The notes: generated by a model from the sequence alone, not told the origin. A stretch of 64,000 bases of DNA from Dipteris shenzhenensis (GCA_047967505.1 CM106538.1), one strand, 5' to 3'. Counted from the first letter of the stretch, positions 1-10,870 are shown. Translations and numbers: made by a program.

Positions 1-389
1 CTTCCAACATCATGCTTTCTGAGATGTGTATAAATCCACCCAACAAATCTAGTACAATAGAATTTGTTTCTTTCCTTGCATTTCTAACATATACTGGTTT
101 TGGCAATAGAGGATTCTTAATGCCTTGACCTTGAAGTGCATTTACAAAGACATTATACATAGCTAAGTACCCTTGCCGACTAATGCCAGTAGCATCACAT
201 GCATGGATAACTTTCGATGGATCTACAAGATTCTCTAAATTAGTTGCAACCTATTGTAATATTGCATGTCGCAATGCATGCGGACGAGGGTCCCTAAGAA
301 TCGAAATGAATTCTTTCTTCTTAACTACACTCTTTACAGCACAAAGTTTGTCAGAGGAATTTCTTCCAATAACCTCTTCCATAAAATTT

Positions 390-475
390 CTGTAGAAATC
401 ATGATAACATTAGAAAAATAAATGACTCATTTGTAAGTAATGCTTCATAATTAAAAATAGTCCAAATATACATAC
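390..475 (-). other. spliceosomal intron (86 bp) in the decayed gene
   Basis: On the minus strand the sequence reads ACAAG then GTATGTATATTT, and ends TTTCTACAG before AAATTTTATGG. Removing it joins two stretches in one frame (KAT then RNF). Donor, acceptor and frame all agree, although the surrounding gene is decayed. Confidence 0.6.
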
Positions 476-496
476 CTTGTAGCTTTCACCCTGTGT

Positions 497-534
497 TTCC
501 TTGCTCTACCACCATTTCCTTGCTCCACCACCAT
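497..534. repeat. 19-bp tandem duplication, two copies
   Basis: The unit TTCCTTGCTCTACCACCAT (497-515) is repeated with one mismatch at 516-534. Because 19 is not a multiple of three, the duplication breaks the reading frame of the minus-strand gene around it. Confidence 0.8.
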
Positions 535-1195
535 ATGCCAAGCTCTCCATTGGTTGCATGGGCTTGATCCTATGCTTGTAACCTAGAGGGGTTCTTTTTA
601 TCCTTTCTAATCTCCTAGTCAATGTAGCAAGCTCTTGTTGGATATACCAAGCCTTTTTCAACAGTTTGTTCTTCTCATTTATTAATCTTGTGATTGTCTC
701 TTGTAACCTCTCTTTTGTAATTTTTGAGTCAGCAAGTTTTTTTGGTTCTTGGGTGAGTTGTTCTTGGAGGTTATGCACGATATCTCTAAGTATCTTTGTC
801 TCTCCTTCCATTCTCAACAAGTGAACCTTTGCAAAGTGTGCTTCAGCATTGGAATGGCCGATGCATTAACAATATCCTACTAAGCCTTGAAGACCATCGC
901 CTATGTATTGAATCAAACTCGTCACATTTTCAAACAAAGGTGGAGCACTTGTCAAAGGATCCATTGGATAGAGTCCACCAACACTTCATAAGTCGACATG
1001 CTTTATTCCTTGTTGTCATAATTGATCTAGTGTATCTTTGCCGACAACCTTGTGACCATAACATTAACGAGTTGTGGCATACTTTGGTGTAACTTCGATG
1101 TGCAAGGTGCTTTTTTGTGGCTCGTTGGTGCGATCTTCCAATGGAGCCATGAGAGGGATTTAGAAATAAGGCCTTGGATTAGTTTAAAGAATAGA

Positions 1196-1273
1196 ATAGC
1201 ATCAATGGAAATAAGTTTGGGACAATGGAAAGATATAATAGCATCAATGGAAGCAAGTTTGGGACAAAATGAT
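1196..1273. repeat. 42-bp tandem duplication
   Basis: A 42-bp unit beginning ATAGCATCAATGGAA and containing AAGTTTGGGACAA starts at 1196 and again at 1238. The second copy is partial and diverged. No coding role is seen. Confidence 0.6.
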
Positions 1274-1724
1274 GAGAAAAAACTGGATTTGGGTGTTGCA
1301 AAGTGCTTACGATAGAAGAGTATGAATGTGGGATTGGAAGATGATTATAGTGAGAAGGAGTAGGATTTAGATGTTGAAAAGTGATTGGGTACATAGGCAT
1401 GCTTTGGAGGAAAGTTTTGAAGAGTTTTGGGCCATTTTGGTCACTTTTGAAAATTTTCAAATTTTTGGGCTAGGGTGTACCCGCGAGATACTTTTTGGGA
1501 ATGTGGACCACCTAAAGGTTGTAAAGAGAGTTAAGTTTTTGAGAGTGGGGGGGGGCCTCCAACTGGGAGAGGGAGGCGCACTTTTGGGGACCAGCAAGGA
1601 CTTAGGGAGATGTACTGTTTAGAAGGCCTTATTAGTTCTTAATCCATTTTTGCTAATCCACTCCTTATGAGGCCCTTTTTGAGTCCAAAATTCCCTAATG
1701 AGCACACTTATACATATGTAGAGT

Positions 1725-2493
1725 ATTCATGCACAATGCATGGTAAGAATGTGGAAATATGGATGTCAAACCGTGCAAATGCTATGTGATCCACATCTCA
1801 AAATTTGAAATCACAAATATCTTATTCTCATTAAGGCCTATGCAAATTATCATACCCATCGGATACATGCACATATGCTAGAAGCACATCGATGCATATT
1901 TTTAACACTCATGCATAATGCATGAATAGAATTATGGAAACATCATCAATCTACATCAAGATTTGAGAGAAAAATCATATTTCTCTCATTAAGGCATATT
2001 CAAAATATCATACCCATTGGACACACACACATACGGTATAAGCACACCAATGCATATTTTTAACACTCATGCATGGTAAGAATTGTGTAAATATGCATAC
2101 TTGACCATGCAAATGATATACGATCCACATCAAACTTTGCAAGCACAATTATATTACTCTCATTAAGGCAAATGCAAAGTACCATACCCATTGCACACAC
2201 ACACACACATATTCTAGTTCAACAAAATGTTGAATAGTTTTAATACTCATGCACAATGCATGGTAAGAAATGTGAAAATATGCATGCAAAACCATGCAAA
2301 CAATACCCGATCCATGTAAAAGCTAGCAATAAAAAGGTTATTAATCTCATTAAGGACCTTGGAAAGTATCATATCCATCAGACATAAACACATTTACTAG
2401 AAGCACACCGATGAATAATTTTACCACTGATGCACGATGCATGGTAAGAAATGTCAAATATGCATGCCCAACCTTGCGAATGATACTTGATCC
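1725..2493. repeat. diverged satellite-like array, unit about 180 bp, about 4.4 copies
   Basis: The anchor phrase ACTCATGCAYAATGCATGGTAAG recurs at 1725, 1907, 2065, 2245 and 2426, giving spacings of 182, 158, 180 and 181 bp. Each unit also shows GATCCACATC-like, CTCATTAAGG and CATACCCAT phrases in the same order. The second unit is about 22 bp short, apparently from one internal deletion. The last unit stops after the GATCCA phrase near 2493. Copies differ by many substitutions, so the array is old. No open reading frame of interest lies inside. Confidence 0.75.
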
Positions 2494-2604
2494 AGGATTG
2501 ATAGAATCATTGGGCTAATAATTTGGCGGCTTAATTTATTTGCAAGCCTCAAAATGATGATTAGTATGCATAAAAGAGTGTATTTAAGAATTCCCAATAT
2601 CATT

Positions 2605-2850
2605 GCATGCACAAGCCAGCCTAGTGAAAATAGTTTGCATGTAAAGGGCCCAGTGGAAATAGTTTCCATGATTACCCCCACGTATTTTAAGGATTATGGA
2701 TCTTAGTGCATGAACAAGCCTGATGGAAATACGCTGCATGTAAAGTTCCTTGTGGAAATATTCTACATGGGTACCCCTACCTATTTTAAGGATTATTGAT
2801 CTCAATGCATGCACAATCTTGATGTAAATAGCTTCCATTTTGCATTTATT
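2605..2850. repeat. diverged tandem repeat, unit about 100 bp, about 2.5 copies
   Basis: GCATGCACAAGCC-like starts occur at 2605, 2708 and 2807. Each is followed by a GTGGAAATA phrase and, in the first two, by CTATTTTAAGGATTAT. It begins about 110 bp after the larger array but has a different unit sequence. Confidence 0.65.
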
Positions 2851-3779
2851 GTGCATGTGCTAGAAACAATTTTCCCCTTTTAAGGATCTAATCGGCTTGC
2901 TAGGGTGATCTAAAGAATCCTAATTTGCTACTATGCTCCACTACTCATCCACTGCATAGTTCCAGGTTCTATGACCATCTACTACTCATCTGCTCACTTG
3001 TTCCAACATCCTAATCTCCCTTACCTTTGTTCATCTATTCATCTTCACCATGCCTACTCAAATGTACACACTCATCCCAGTTCTATCTTCTTCTTTCTCC
3101 AAGATTGTCATATTTCATTGCACACAAATTTATATGCCTACAATTGTGTACACTCTTGAGTACAGTAGCAGTTCCTTGCAAATCTTAGCATCTTCGACTC
3201 GTATGAGTTGGGGGAAGCTGAAATGTATCTAGTTGCTTTCTATGGTTGCTTTACAAATGTTGATGAAATAATTAGGATTTGAATGGAACGGTTTGATTGT
3301 CCGACTCATAGGCCTTGGACAGGGCCTCCAATTTTGTAATTTGGAGCCTCTTTGGACCACAAATGATTTGGTGTTTTGGGATGCCACTAGATTGACTTTG
3401 TGCCTGGCTCACCATTTGTCTTCCCATTTAGGAATTGTGCACATGATACAAAACTCATCCTTATGGAAATGTGACATGCCCTAGGTCTTATTAACCCTTT
3501 AGAATAGAGAGTTTCAGTTAATAGATTTTAGGATTACACTTAAAATGGTAGAAAATATATAAAGCAATTCTAGAGTATGCCATACACACATTCTTTTACT
3601 TTCCTTTTCATGAATAATATTATTAATACTTTGCATAGTAACAAAATGAAATTAGTGATTCTCCATTTTGAGTTGAGAATAATAAAAAATGAATCAGTAG
3701 AAGTTTTAGGACAACCTTGGATTTGTTTTGCATCGTAGCATGGGCACATATAAATTGGCACAAATCCAATGGATTTTGG
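2851..3779. other. no gene recognised
   Basis: AT-rich sequence with only short open stretches, none with a motif I can name. It holds a CT-rich patch around 3000-3110. I see nothing to annotate with confidence. Confidence 0.5.
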
Positions 3780-4125
3780 ATCAACAATGAGGACACTCGA
3801 GATTGGGGATATTATTTTGGGTTCACTTGGATTCAGAGGGGTGTTTGCATGAAGCATTTGGGATGCCAGGTAGGTGTGGACATCTCTCCTGCACATCAGT
3901 CTTTTCATGTGCTGGAGAGCCTAAGGAGGAAACTAGACTTGGCAGCTAGGGCTATGGTAGTCAACCAGGTGTTACTAGCCATAGCTTGGTTTGTTTGCTC
4001 ATGTTGGAGGTGCTGCTCTAGGGACAATATCAGTCAACTCAAGAGACCTGTCAAAACTTTTTGTGGAGTGGACTTGATGGGACAACAGATACCATACTAG
4101 GGGTGGCTTTGGGAGACCCTCATAT
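3780..4125 (+). pseudogene. LINE (non-LTR) reverse-transcriptase fragment, upstream part
   Basis: The plus strand reads a segment typical of the region after the catalytic part of plant LINE reverse transcriptases: HLGCQVGVDISPAHQ, then SLRRKLDLAARAMVVNQVLLA, then a Trp/Cys-rich stretch. It shifts frame near 4060 into LWSG. The sequence stops at 4125, where copia element A begins, and resumes at 9585. It is truncated on the left and no intact YxDD catalytic box is visible. The family assignment rests on motif memory. Confidence 0.6.
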
Positions 4126-4295
4126 TGAGAGTGCTCTCAACGGAAGCAAGAGTGGAAGAGGGAGAGAGAGAAACAGAGAGCCACACAAGTTTTGGTGGGT
4201 GCAGAACACCCTAATCTTCTTTTTCATTCATTTATATATGTGTTTGAGTATTGTACATAACTGGGGTAAAGGCACAATGACCTTTAACCCCCACA
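4126..4295 (-). repeat. 3' LTR of element A (170 bp)
   Basis: In element orientation it starts TGTGGGGGTT and ends GAGCACTCTCA, with TG...CA ends. By hand alignment it differs from the 5' LTR at about 7 of 170 positions (about 4%). A purine-rich tract, AGTGGGAGGT in element orientation, abuts it. Confidence 0.9.
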
Positions 4296-4474
4296 ACCTC
4301 CCACTTAAAGGACAATGTGCCTTTAAGGGAGAAAAACTAATGAGCATACTATCCTATGCCCATCAATACATGACAATACTTAAACCGCTGACTAGGTAGA
4401 CTCTTTGTCAGCATATCTACAGGGTTATCATCTATATGGACCTTGACAAGCTCTATGCACTTGTCCTCAGGTAC

Positions 4475-5068
4475 CTACCTGATGAAATGGTACCTAATCT
4501 CAATGTGTTTGGTCTTTGCATGAAAGACCAGATTCTGTGCTAGCTGAATAGCACTCATGGAATCACTATGCAATGTCGGTACACCTGTATGAGTCCCCAA
4601 ATCTCCCACTAGCTGATCAAGCCATATATCCTCCTTGCAACCCTCTGTGGCTACAACATACTCAGCCTCTATGGTAGACAAAGCAATGCACTTCTGTGCA
4701 TGAGACATCCACAACACTGCACCACGTGCCAAGGTGAACACATAACCAGAAGTGGATCTCCTACTATCCACATGCCCTGCATGGTCTGAATCTGTGTACC
4801 CAAGTACACACATGTCTCCTCTACCAAAGCAGATGCACATCTCCTTGGTACCCTTCATGTACCTCATAATGTACTTAACTGCCTCCCAATGCCTCTTTCC
4901 TGGATTAGCCATATACCGGCTAACAACTCCCACTGCAAATGCAATGTTTGGTCTAGTAGCTATCATAGCATACATAAGACTCCCAACCGTTGATGCATAA
5001 GGAACCTTGGCCATCATGGCCCTCTCCTCATCTGATTTTGGTACTATCTATATGACTCAGTTTCACAG
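4475..5068 (-). pseudogene. element A: end of RT region and RNase H
   Basis: Reads YASTVGSLMYAMIATRPNIAF, the conserved copia segment before RNase H. It continues into the RNase H domain (YTDSDHAG, STSGYVF, CIALSTIEAEYV, then the HIEIRYHFIR end). This part is uninterrupted. Immediately upstream, at 5068-5076, the sequence jumps from the start of RT straight to this segment: the deletion point. Confidence 0.85.
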
Positions 5069-5071
5069 ATG

Positions 5072-6470
5072 CTACACCATGTAAATTTCCTCATGCAGAT
5101 CCCCTTGCAAAAAAGTTGTCTTGACATACATTTGCATAAGCTCCACATCCTCTACTGCCACTAGTCCAAGCATGCATCTAAGTGTGGTCATCTTCACAAC
5201 CGGAGAGAATATCTCATCAAAGTCTGCACCCTTCTCTTGCTTGAACCCTTTAGCGACCAAACGGGCCTTATACCTAGGCACATCATCACCTGTGACCATC
5301 TTGTAGACGCATTTACATGGCAATGCTTTCCTTCCATCTGGCAAAGAAACCAAGTCCCAAGTCTTATTCTTCATGAATGAAATCTCTGGTTGCATAGCAT
5401 ACTCCCACTTGCATTGATCCTCATGCATCATAGCCTCTCTGTAGCAAGAAGGCTCTCGGTAATCAGTAAGCATCACATAGTCTACCCCTGGAACAAACCT
5501 ACCAGGCAGTCTAGACACTCTAGATGATCTTCTCAAGGGCATTTCAGCTTTCTGTCCCACCTGCATATCAGCTGCATTTGGCTCATCATTTCCACCAATA
5601 CATGATCCATCATCTACCCTTGATTGTATACTTGTGGGAGTACTTGGTGGTACCACTTCTTGCACATTTGGTGCATGGACAACTTGCTGTCTATCAACAT
5701 ATGTAGGTGGATTCACATCTTGGAAAGTGATTCTCCTCATTTCCACATCCCTCATGGGTGCCTTATGCACCTTCTTCTCATTGAAGACTACATCATGGCT
5801 ACGTATGATCTTCTTTGCTTCTGGATCCCAAAGACGATAGCCCATCTCTCCACTTTCACCATAACCCAGAAAGATGCATTTCCTAGACTTAGGATCTAGC
5901 TTCTTTCGAAGCTCTTTTGGCACATGTGCATATGCCTCACACCCAAATATATGCAAATGAGAGTAAGAGGGCTTCTTGCCACTCCATACCTCTTTAGGAA
6001 TACCACCATCCAAACTCTTACTAGGTGATCTATTGATCACATGCACTGTAGTCTTCATTGCCTCAGCCCAAGAACCACCAGAAAGACTTGCATTGGAAAG
6101 CATGCATTGCAACCTTTCTTGAATGCTATGGTTCATCTTTTCTGTAACTGGATTTTGGTCTGGAGTATGAGGGGATGTGGGCTCCCTCTTAATCCCACAT
6201 GTATCATAGAAATGCTGAAAGTCATGAGAGAGATACTCTCCACCATTGTCAGTCTGTAGGCATTTAAGCGTTCTACTTGACTGATTCTCAACCAAGGCCA
6301 GCCATTTCTGAAATACCTAGAACACATCACTCTTTCGAGCTATGGCATAAGCCCACATTTTCCATAGGCATTTAAGAATTCTACCTGACTAATTCTCAAC
6401 CAAGGCTGGCCATTTCTGAAATACCTAGAACACATTACTCTTCCGAGCTATGGCATAAGCCCACATTTTC
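5072..6470 (-). pseudogene. element A: integrase core and start of RT
   Basis: The minus strand carries the integrase core (TDNGGEYLS, then NPVTEKMN with the catalytic Glu) and the copia connection segment (IFGCEAYAHVPKELRKKLD, CIFLGYGESGEMGYRLWD). RT begins at KNKTWDLVSLPDGRKALP and runs through RYKARLVAKGF to GDLHEEIYMV. The frame then stops at the deletion junction. The 108-bp duplication lies at the upstream end (6258-6471). Compared with B, the Asp of the usual MQMDVKTAFL reads MQMYVKTTFL. Confidence 0.8.
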
Positions 6471-6471
6471 C
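6258..6471 (-). repeat. 108-bp tandem in-frame duplication in integrase of element A
   Basis: The segment beginning AGGCATTTAAG at 6258 recurs at 6366. Both copies contain CATTTCTGAAATACCTAGAAC and GGCATAAGCCCACATTTTCC. The offset is 108 bp, 36 codons, and the copies differ at roughly a dozen positions. Element B has this segment once. Confidence 0.85.
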
Positions 6472-7349
6472 TAGTTGCATCATCAATGAATGCCACATAG
6501 TATTCAGCCCCACCTAATGATCGTGTAGGCATGGGACCACATACATCTGAATGCACCAAATCAAGCTTTTGAAACTCTTTCTTTCCCCTTCTTTTATGGG
6601 TTGATTTAGTCTACTTCCCATAAAGACAGTGCTCACAAAATTCAAAATAAGAGAAACTCAAATGCGGTACATAACCCAAACGGCATAAGAGTCTCATACC
6701 ATTTTGGCTCATATGGCCCAACCGGCAATGCCATAAAGAAGTGCTTGGCTACTCTGGTTATTGCAACAACATGATCAAACAACCCTGATATATGTAAGGG
6801 ATACAAAGTCCCACACTTGGCACCCCTGGCCAAAAGCATAGAGCCCTTCTGAATTTTCCAACTCTGAAAGCCAAAAGTGGTGTGAAAACCAGCATCATCT
6901 AGATAACCCACTGAAGTAAGACTCTTGGTCAACTTAGGCACATGTCTCACATGTTTCAAAACAAATACAAACCCATTTGCAAAAGAAAAATTTATGTCAC
7001 CTGCTCCCACTATGTCACATGCATAGTCATGTCCAAGATGCACACAACCTATCTTTCCATTGACATAAGTGGAGAACCATTCCCTATGGGGAGTAACATG
7101 GAATGAAGCACTAGAATCCAAAATCCAATCCTGGGAATATGCATCATCTGAAGTGGTTAGCAACTCTGCAGATAAACTAGACATGAAGAGAATGTCATTG
7201 TCACTATGATGTGTGACTGCATTGATCTCCTCGGTCTTCACTTTTCCTTTGTCCTCCCTTAGACTCTCTTCCTTCTTATTTGCACCCCAATTTGCATTCT
7301 TTTTCTTATCCTTTTGCTCTCTTTTCAGATTGTAGCAATCCTTTTTCAT
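6471..7349 (-). pseudogene. element A: protease and GAG-pre-integrase region
   Basis: The frame opens at MKKDCYNLKREQ, the tail of the CCHC knuckle, and carries a protease with WILDSSASFHVTPHREW. The usual second active-site residue Gly (DSGA) is Ser here. It continues to a VRHVPKLTKSL segment. A frameshift near 6770 spoils the HCRLGHMS part seen in B. The fragment ends by joining the integrase region. Confidence 0.75.
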
Positions 7350-8068
7350 ATGGTCCTTCTTGCCACAGTGGTAACACTCAATGTTCCGTGCCCTAAATTA
7401 CGAGACTTCCCGCTTTCTTGGGACTTCCCCTTGAACTGTGATCTACCCCTTTGCACATTTAAGGCTGCATCCTGCTTGTTGCCATCCATAGACTTCCATC
7501 TAATCTCCTCGGCCAACAAGCTACCCACAACATCATCAAATTTTAGTACTCCACCAGGTGCAAAGTTACTGACAGGTGTACAGAAGGTATCCCATGAGGA
7601 TGAACATAAGAGAAATATTGCCTTAGTCTCCGCATCAAAATTCATCTTCTGAACCTGAAGCTGGCTGAAAATAATATTGAATTCATTCAAGTGAGAAGCA
7701 ATGGAGACCCCTTCCTTCATCTGCAGCTCAAACAACCTCTTCATGAGGTAAACTTTATTAGAGGCAGTTTCCTTCTCATAAGTGGCACACAGTTTCTTCC
7801 ACAAATCTTATGTAGTCTGCTCATTTACTATTGTGAAATAAACTGACTTTGCAAGATGAAGTCTAATAGTAGACTTTGCTAATGCATCCAAATCATTCCA
7901 ATCATCCTCAGACATATTTGCAGGCTTAGCTTCAATCCCTGCCAAGGGTTTAATCTGCTTCTTTTGAAAAAGCACATCCCTTATCTGTTCTTTCCACAAA
8001 GAAAAGTTTGTCCCATCAAACTTTTTAATGTTGAAAAACTCCTTTCCAGACATGGAAGAGGATGCCAT
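7346..8068 (-). pseudogene. element A: gag (nucleocapsid) with a premature stop
   Basis: Starts MASSSMSGKEFFNIKKFDG at 8068, the usual UBN2/copia gag opening, with W-K-E-Q-I-R and LHLAKSVYF segments. A TAA at about 7808 (GAA in element B) splits it. The rest reads WKKLCATYEKETASNKVYLMKRLF and continues to an Arg/Lys-rich tail, where a frameshift destroys the CCHC knuckle present in B. An upstream ATG at 8092 adds eight residues, but B supports the downstream start region. Confidence 0.8.
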
Positions 8069-8092
8069 GATGCAAATAAAGCAAAATCCCAA

Positions 8093-9399
8093 ATGCTAAT
8101 GCCTGCAAGAGAGAATCACACCAAATACTAGGTGTACCCAAATGTGTATGCCACAATAGAGTGAAATATCACCAAAATTCAAAGCTCAAAGCATCAAAAG
8201 ATGCATCCGACTCATGTGCATATACTATGCATCCATATGAGAAAATTTGGCTCAAAAGAAAATGCCAACTACAATGGCAATCCAAAATGCCAATAAGTGC
8301 CAAATGGCTCAAGCATAAACACTATCCATGGGCATATGCATTACCAAGATCTCATCCAGGAGATCATAATACTATCAGTGCATCACCTGCAATGTGTCAA
8401 AGCTGTCCCTCAGCATAAAATAGCATCCATGTGCAAAGCGTCCATAAAAATAGCATCCCACAAGGCAATCTGGGCCTATTAGCACATCCAATAAGTATCA
8501 CAATGCATCCAATTGGCCTAAAAATCATCCACTGCAACCCAATTCACACCACGAATGAGCACACATGGCTCAAACTGCAACCAAAGTGATCTGCATAAGG
8601 TATGCTCAAGAAATCATGGTCCCACGGCAATGACCGCTACTGAAAATAGAACCTAAGATGCCTCAAAATATGGGCGCCATTACATAATCGGACTCAACAA
8701 GAAAATCTGCAAATATCTATCCTCTTCTGGAACTCCAAAATCCCAACCGATGAGTGAGAAATGGGATTCAACACTTATCCACTACCATGTGGCATAAATC
8801 TAAGGTTTCAAAACCTTAGAATGAAAAATGCATAACAAAGAGATGAAATCCAATACACAGAGATCTATAACTCTGAAAATACTCCACCAAATCGCATAAG
8901 AACTAATAGGTAGGGGTTTTTGGGTGTTTGGAATGCAATGGGATAGACGGTTTTGGAAACCGTGGTCTCAATCACTGGGTCCAACACACGGACTGAAAAA
9001 CGTTTTTGGAAATAGAGCTATTTGTAAACTCCACCGGAGTGTGAATGATGAGCAACATAGAAGTTTTAGGACCTCTTGAGTCCATCGGAATTGACAGATC
9101 TGCAAATAATTGCTCCAAACTTGAGTTCCAACACCCGGGTAAACACCAAAAGCAAGCAATAGCTGCCTTCGTCGAACGGAATAGGGAAAAGCTTAAAAAA
9201 TGAGTTTTTCTTTGAAAACACTTAACAGGCTCTCAAAACCACTTCGCAAAACCAAAATGACTTTCCAAAGGTTCCTTCAAGGTCTCTACGCACTCGGATG
9301 CAAGTAAAGTCACCCACAAAGCTTCCCACAGAGCTTCTCCTTCCTCCCATAGAGCTGCTGAGCTTCTAGGCATTCACATACACTCAGCTAGATCACCCA
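8093..9399 (-). other. untranslated leader of element A
   Basis: About 1.3 kb between the primer-binding site and gag, with no coding signal. The matching leader in element B is at 18701-20139 and can be followed phrase by phrase on the opposite strand. It is long for a copia element of this size. Confidence 0.7.
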
Positions 9400-9412
9400 G
9401 GCTCTGATACCA
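9400..9412 (-). promoter_or_regulatory. primer-binding site of element A
   Basis: In element orientation it reads TGGTATCAGAGCC, the standard plant copia site complementary to the initiator methionine tRNA. It lies two bases inside the 5' LTR. Confidence 0.9.
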
Positions 9413-9414
9413 GT

Positions 9415-9584
9415 TGAGAGTGCTCTCAACGGAAGCAAGAATGGAAGAGGGAGAGAGAGTAATAGAAAGCCACACAAGTTTTGGTGGGTGCAAAACACCC
9501 TAATCTTGTTTTTCATTCATTTATATATGTGTTTGAGTATTGTACATAACTGGTGTAAAGGCACAATGACCTTTAACCCCCACA
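9415..9584 (-). repeat. 5' LTR of element A (170 bp)
   Basis: TG...CA ends in element orientation, with a TATATAAATGAATG stretch that could serve as a TATA box. The following 5 bp (CATAC) nearly match the CATAT before the 3' LTR, giving the target-site duplication. Confidence 0.9.
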
Positions 9585-9760
9585 CATACTCCCCAATGAG
9601 GAAGAGGGTCTTAATATCATTGACCTTGACTTGCAGTGCAGGGCTCTGCTCTGGCTCTACAAGATAGTGTTTAGAGAATTGATGCTGGGATAGGAGCCTT
9701 GGAAGGATTTTTTTCATTTGTAGCATACAAACATGTACTCCCACCTCAAGAGGAGAGTGG
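9585..9760 (+). pseudogene. LINE reverse-transcriptase fragment, downstream part
   Basis: Reading resumes after element A with NEEEGLNIIDLDLQCRALLW, a segment that follows the LWSG block in plant LINE proteins. It runs on to a stop and then EPWKDFF. Together with 3780-4125 this shows that A landed inside an existing LINE copy. No 3' end or poly(A) of this LINE is seen. Confidence 0.6.
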
Positions 9761-9832
9761 ATGGACATCATGAAGGAAGATATGATAGTGGGAGAACTGG
9801 TGACTTGGTTCTTTTGAGTGGAATACCTATTT

Positions 9833-10130
9833 AACCTGAGTATGGAATGAGTGTAGTTTTTCATTAAAGAATGCAAACTTAACATTCATCTGATGCAAGT
9901 CTAACTTCATATTACATGCAAGAGAGTATAAGATGGACTATCTTCATCCTTGGGAACAATGCAAATGTCTCTTCATAGTTAATGTTCTTCTCTTGAGCAT
10001 ATTCTTTTGCTACCAATATTGCCTTATATTTGTCTCTACTTTCATCAACTTTGTGCTAGACCTCGTAGACCTATTTGCAGCCAATGACACTCTTTTTCTT
10101 AGGTGGTTCCACCCATTCTAAGTCATCATA
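9833..10130 (-). pseudogene. fossil Ty1/copia RT fragment
   Basis: The minus strand reads PPKKKSVIGCK, then VYEV, DKYKAILVAKEYAQEKNINYEETFA and a degraded HQMDVKTAF-like stretch. This is the copia RT block seen intact in element B at about 22770-22990. Several stops interrupt it. It does not belong to element A or D and has no LTR nearby. Confidence 0.65.
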
Positions 10131-10183
10131 TTTCAAAAGGGTAGTATATTCTCGACTACAACAGATATTGTTGGGTCTACTTT

Positions 10184-10870
10184 TTGAAAGAGAAATCTGA
10201 AGTGTTTTCTAGATTTCAAGAATTCAAAGCCATGGTAGAAAACCAGACAGGTAGAAAGATAAAGGTCATGAGATCATATAGAGGAGGTGAATACATGTCT
10301 TTAGCATTCATGAACTTTTGCATAAGTCACAGCATTCAAAGACAATTCACATGTGCAGATACTCCTCAGCAGAATGCAAGAGTAGAAGGAAGAATGGGAC
10401 TCTAGTAGACAGTGCTAGAGCAATGCTTAGTGAAAAGAATCTTCCGAATCAGTATTGGGCAGAAGGAATAGCCACTGCAAACTATTTGCTTAATCGGCTT
10501 CCTACCGAACCAATACAGGATATGACTCCTTATGAAGCATTCATTGGACACAATCCACACATTGGGCATCTATGCATATTTGGTTGCATAACATATGCCC
10601 ACATACATGATGATCATCGCAGAAAATTGGATGCAAAGTCACACAAATGCATCATGGTTGGCTACAGTGAAGAAAGCAAAACATACAAATTGTATGATCC
10701 CATCAACCGCAAAGTCATTATCTCCAAAGATGTACTCTTTGATGAGGAATCAAAATGGAAAACCTCACTTATACAGGAAATAGAAGCATCGACTTCACAG
10801 TCATCTACAGAACAGGTTGATGAAGAAGAGCAAGAATTGTCAGCAACACCCCAAGCAAAGCCACAATAGC
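10184..10870 (+). pseudogene. element D: integrase core and connection segment
   Basis: Reads [20 protein letters not shown] and [14 protein letters not shown], with Tyr where the family has the catalytic Asp (MRSDRGGEY in E). After a frameshift near 10390 it gives NYLLNRLPTEPIQDMTPYEAF, IGHLCIFGCITYAH and HKCIMVGYSEESKTYKLYDP. The connection part is open to 10870. It cannot be active because of the frameshift and the altered residue. Confidence 0.85.

Larger units (their letters stand above)
1..1140 (-). pseudogene. decayed minus-strand gene of unknown function with one intron, cut by the window edge
   Basis: I do not recognise the family. On the minus strand one reading frame can be followed from about 1140 down to 497 through several in-frame stops. 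It includes a charged, coiled-coil-like stretch (about 820-600, rich in Lys, Glu, Gln and Leu, for example ILRDIVHNLQEQL). A clean intron follows: donor GTATGT starting at 475, acceptor TTTCTACAG ending at 390. The frame then continues through a conserved-looking segment (HACDATGISRQGY, about 227-189) to the window edge, with one more stop near 251. A 19-bp tandem duplication at 497-534 shifts the frame just before the intron, so the open stretch ends early at 506. The gene continues left of the window. It could be a host gene relic or a transposon-carried gene. Confidence 0.5.
4126..9584 (-). mobile_element. Ty1/copia LTR retrotransposon A, near full length, non-autonomous
   Basis: A minus-strand element of 5459 bp with both LTRs (4126-4295 and 9415-9584), a tRNA-Met-type primer-binding site and a purine-rich tract next to the 3' LTR. 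It is flanked by near-identical 5-bp target copies (CATAT at 4121-4125, CATAC at 9585-9589). Order on the minus strand is gag, protease, integrase, RT, RNase H, the copia order. It is the same family as element B (18513-24413). It has decayed: a stop early in gag, several frameshifts, DSSA instead of DSGA at the protease site, an in-frame 108-bp duplication in integrase, and a deletion of about 445 bp that removes the RT catalytic box. It inserted into a LINE fragment whose two halves flank it. Confidence 0.9.

Noticed and set aside
1725-2493. CRISPR-like array of spaced repeats
   Set aside because: The whole 180-bp unit repeats, with no unique spacers or cas genes, and the DNA is eukaryotic.
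5121-6330. Plus-strand open frames inside element A
   Set aside because: They are shadows of the minus-strand integrase and RT frames.
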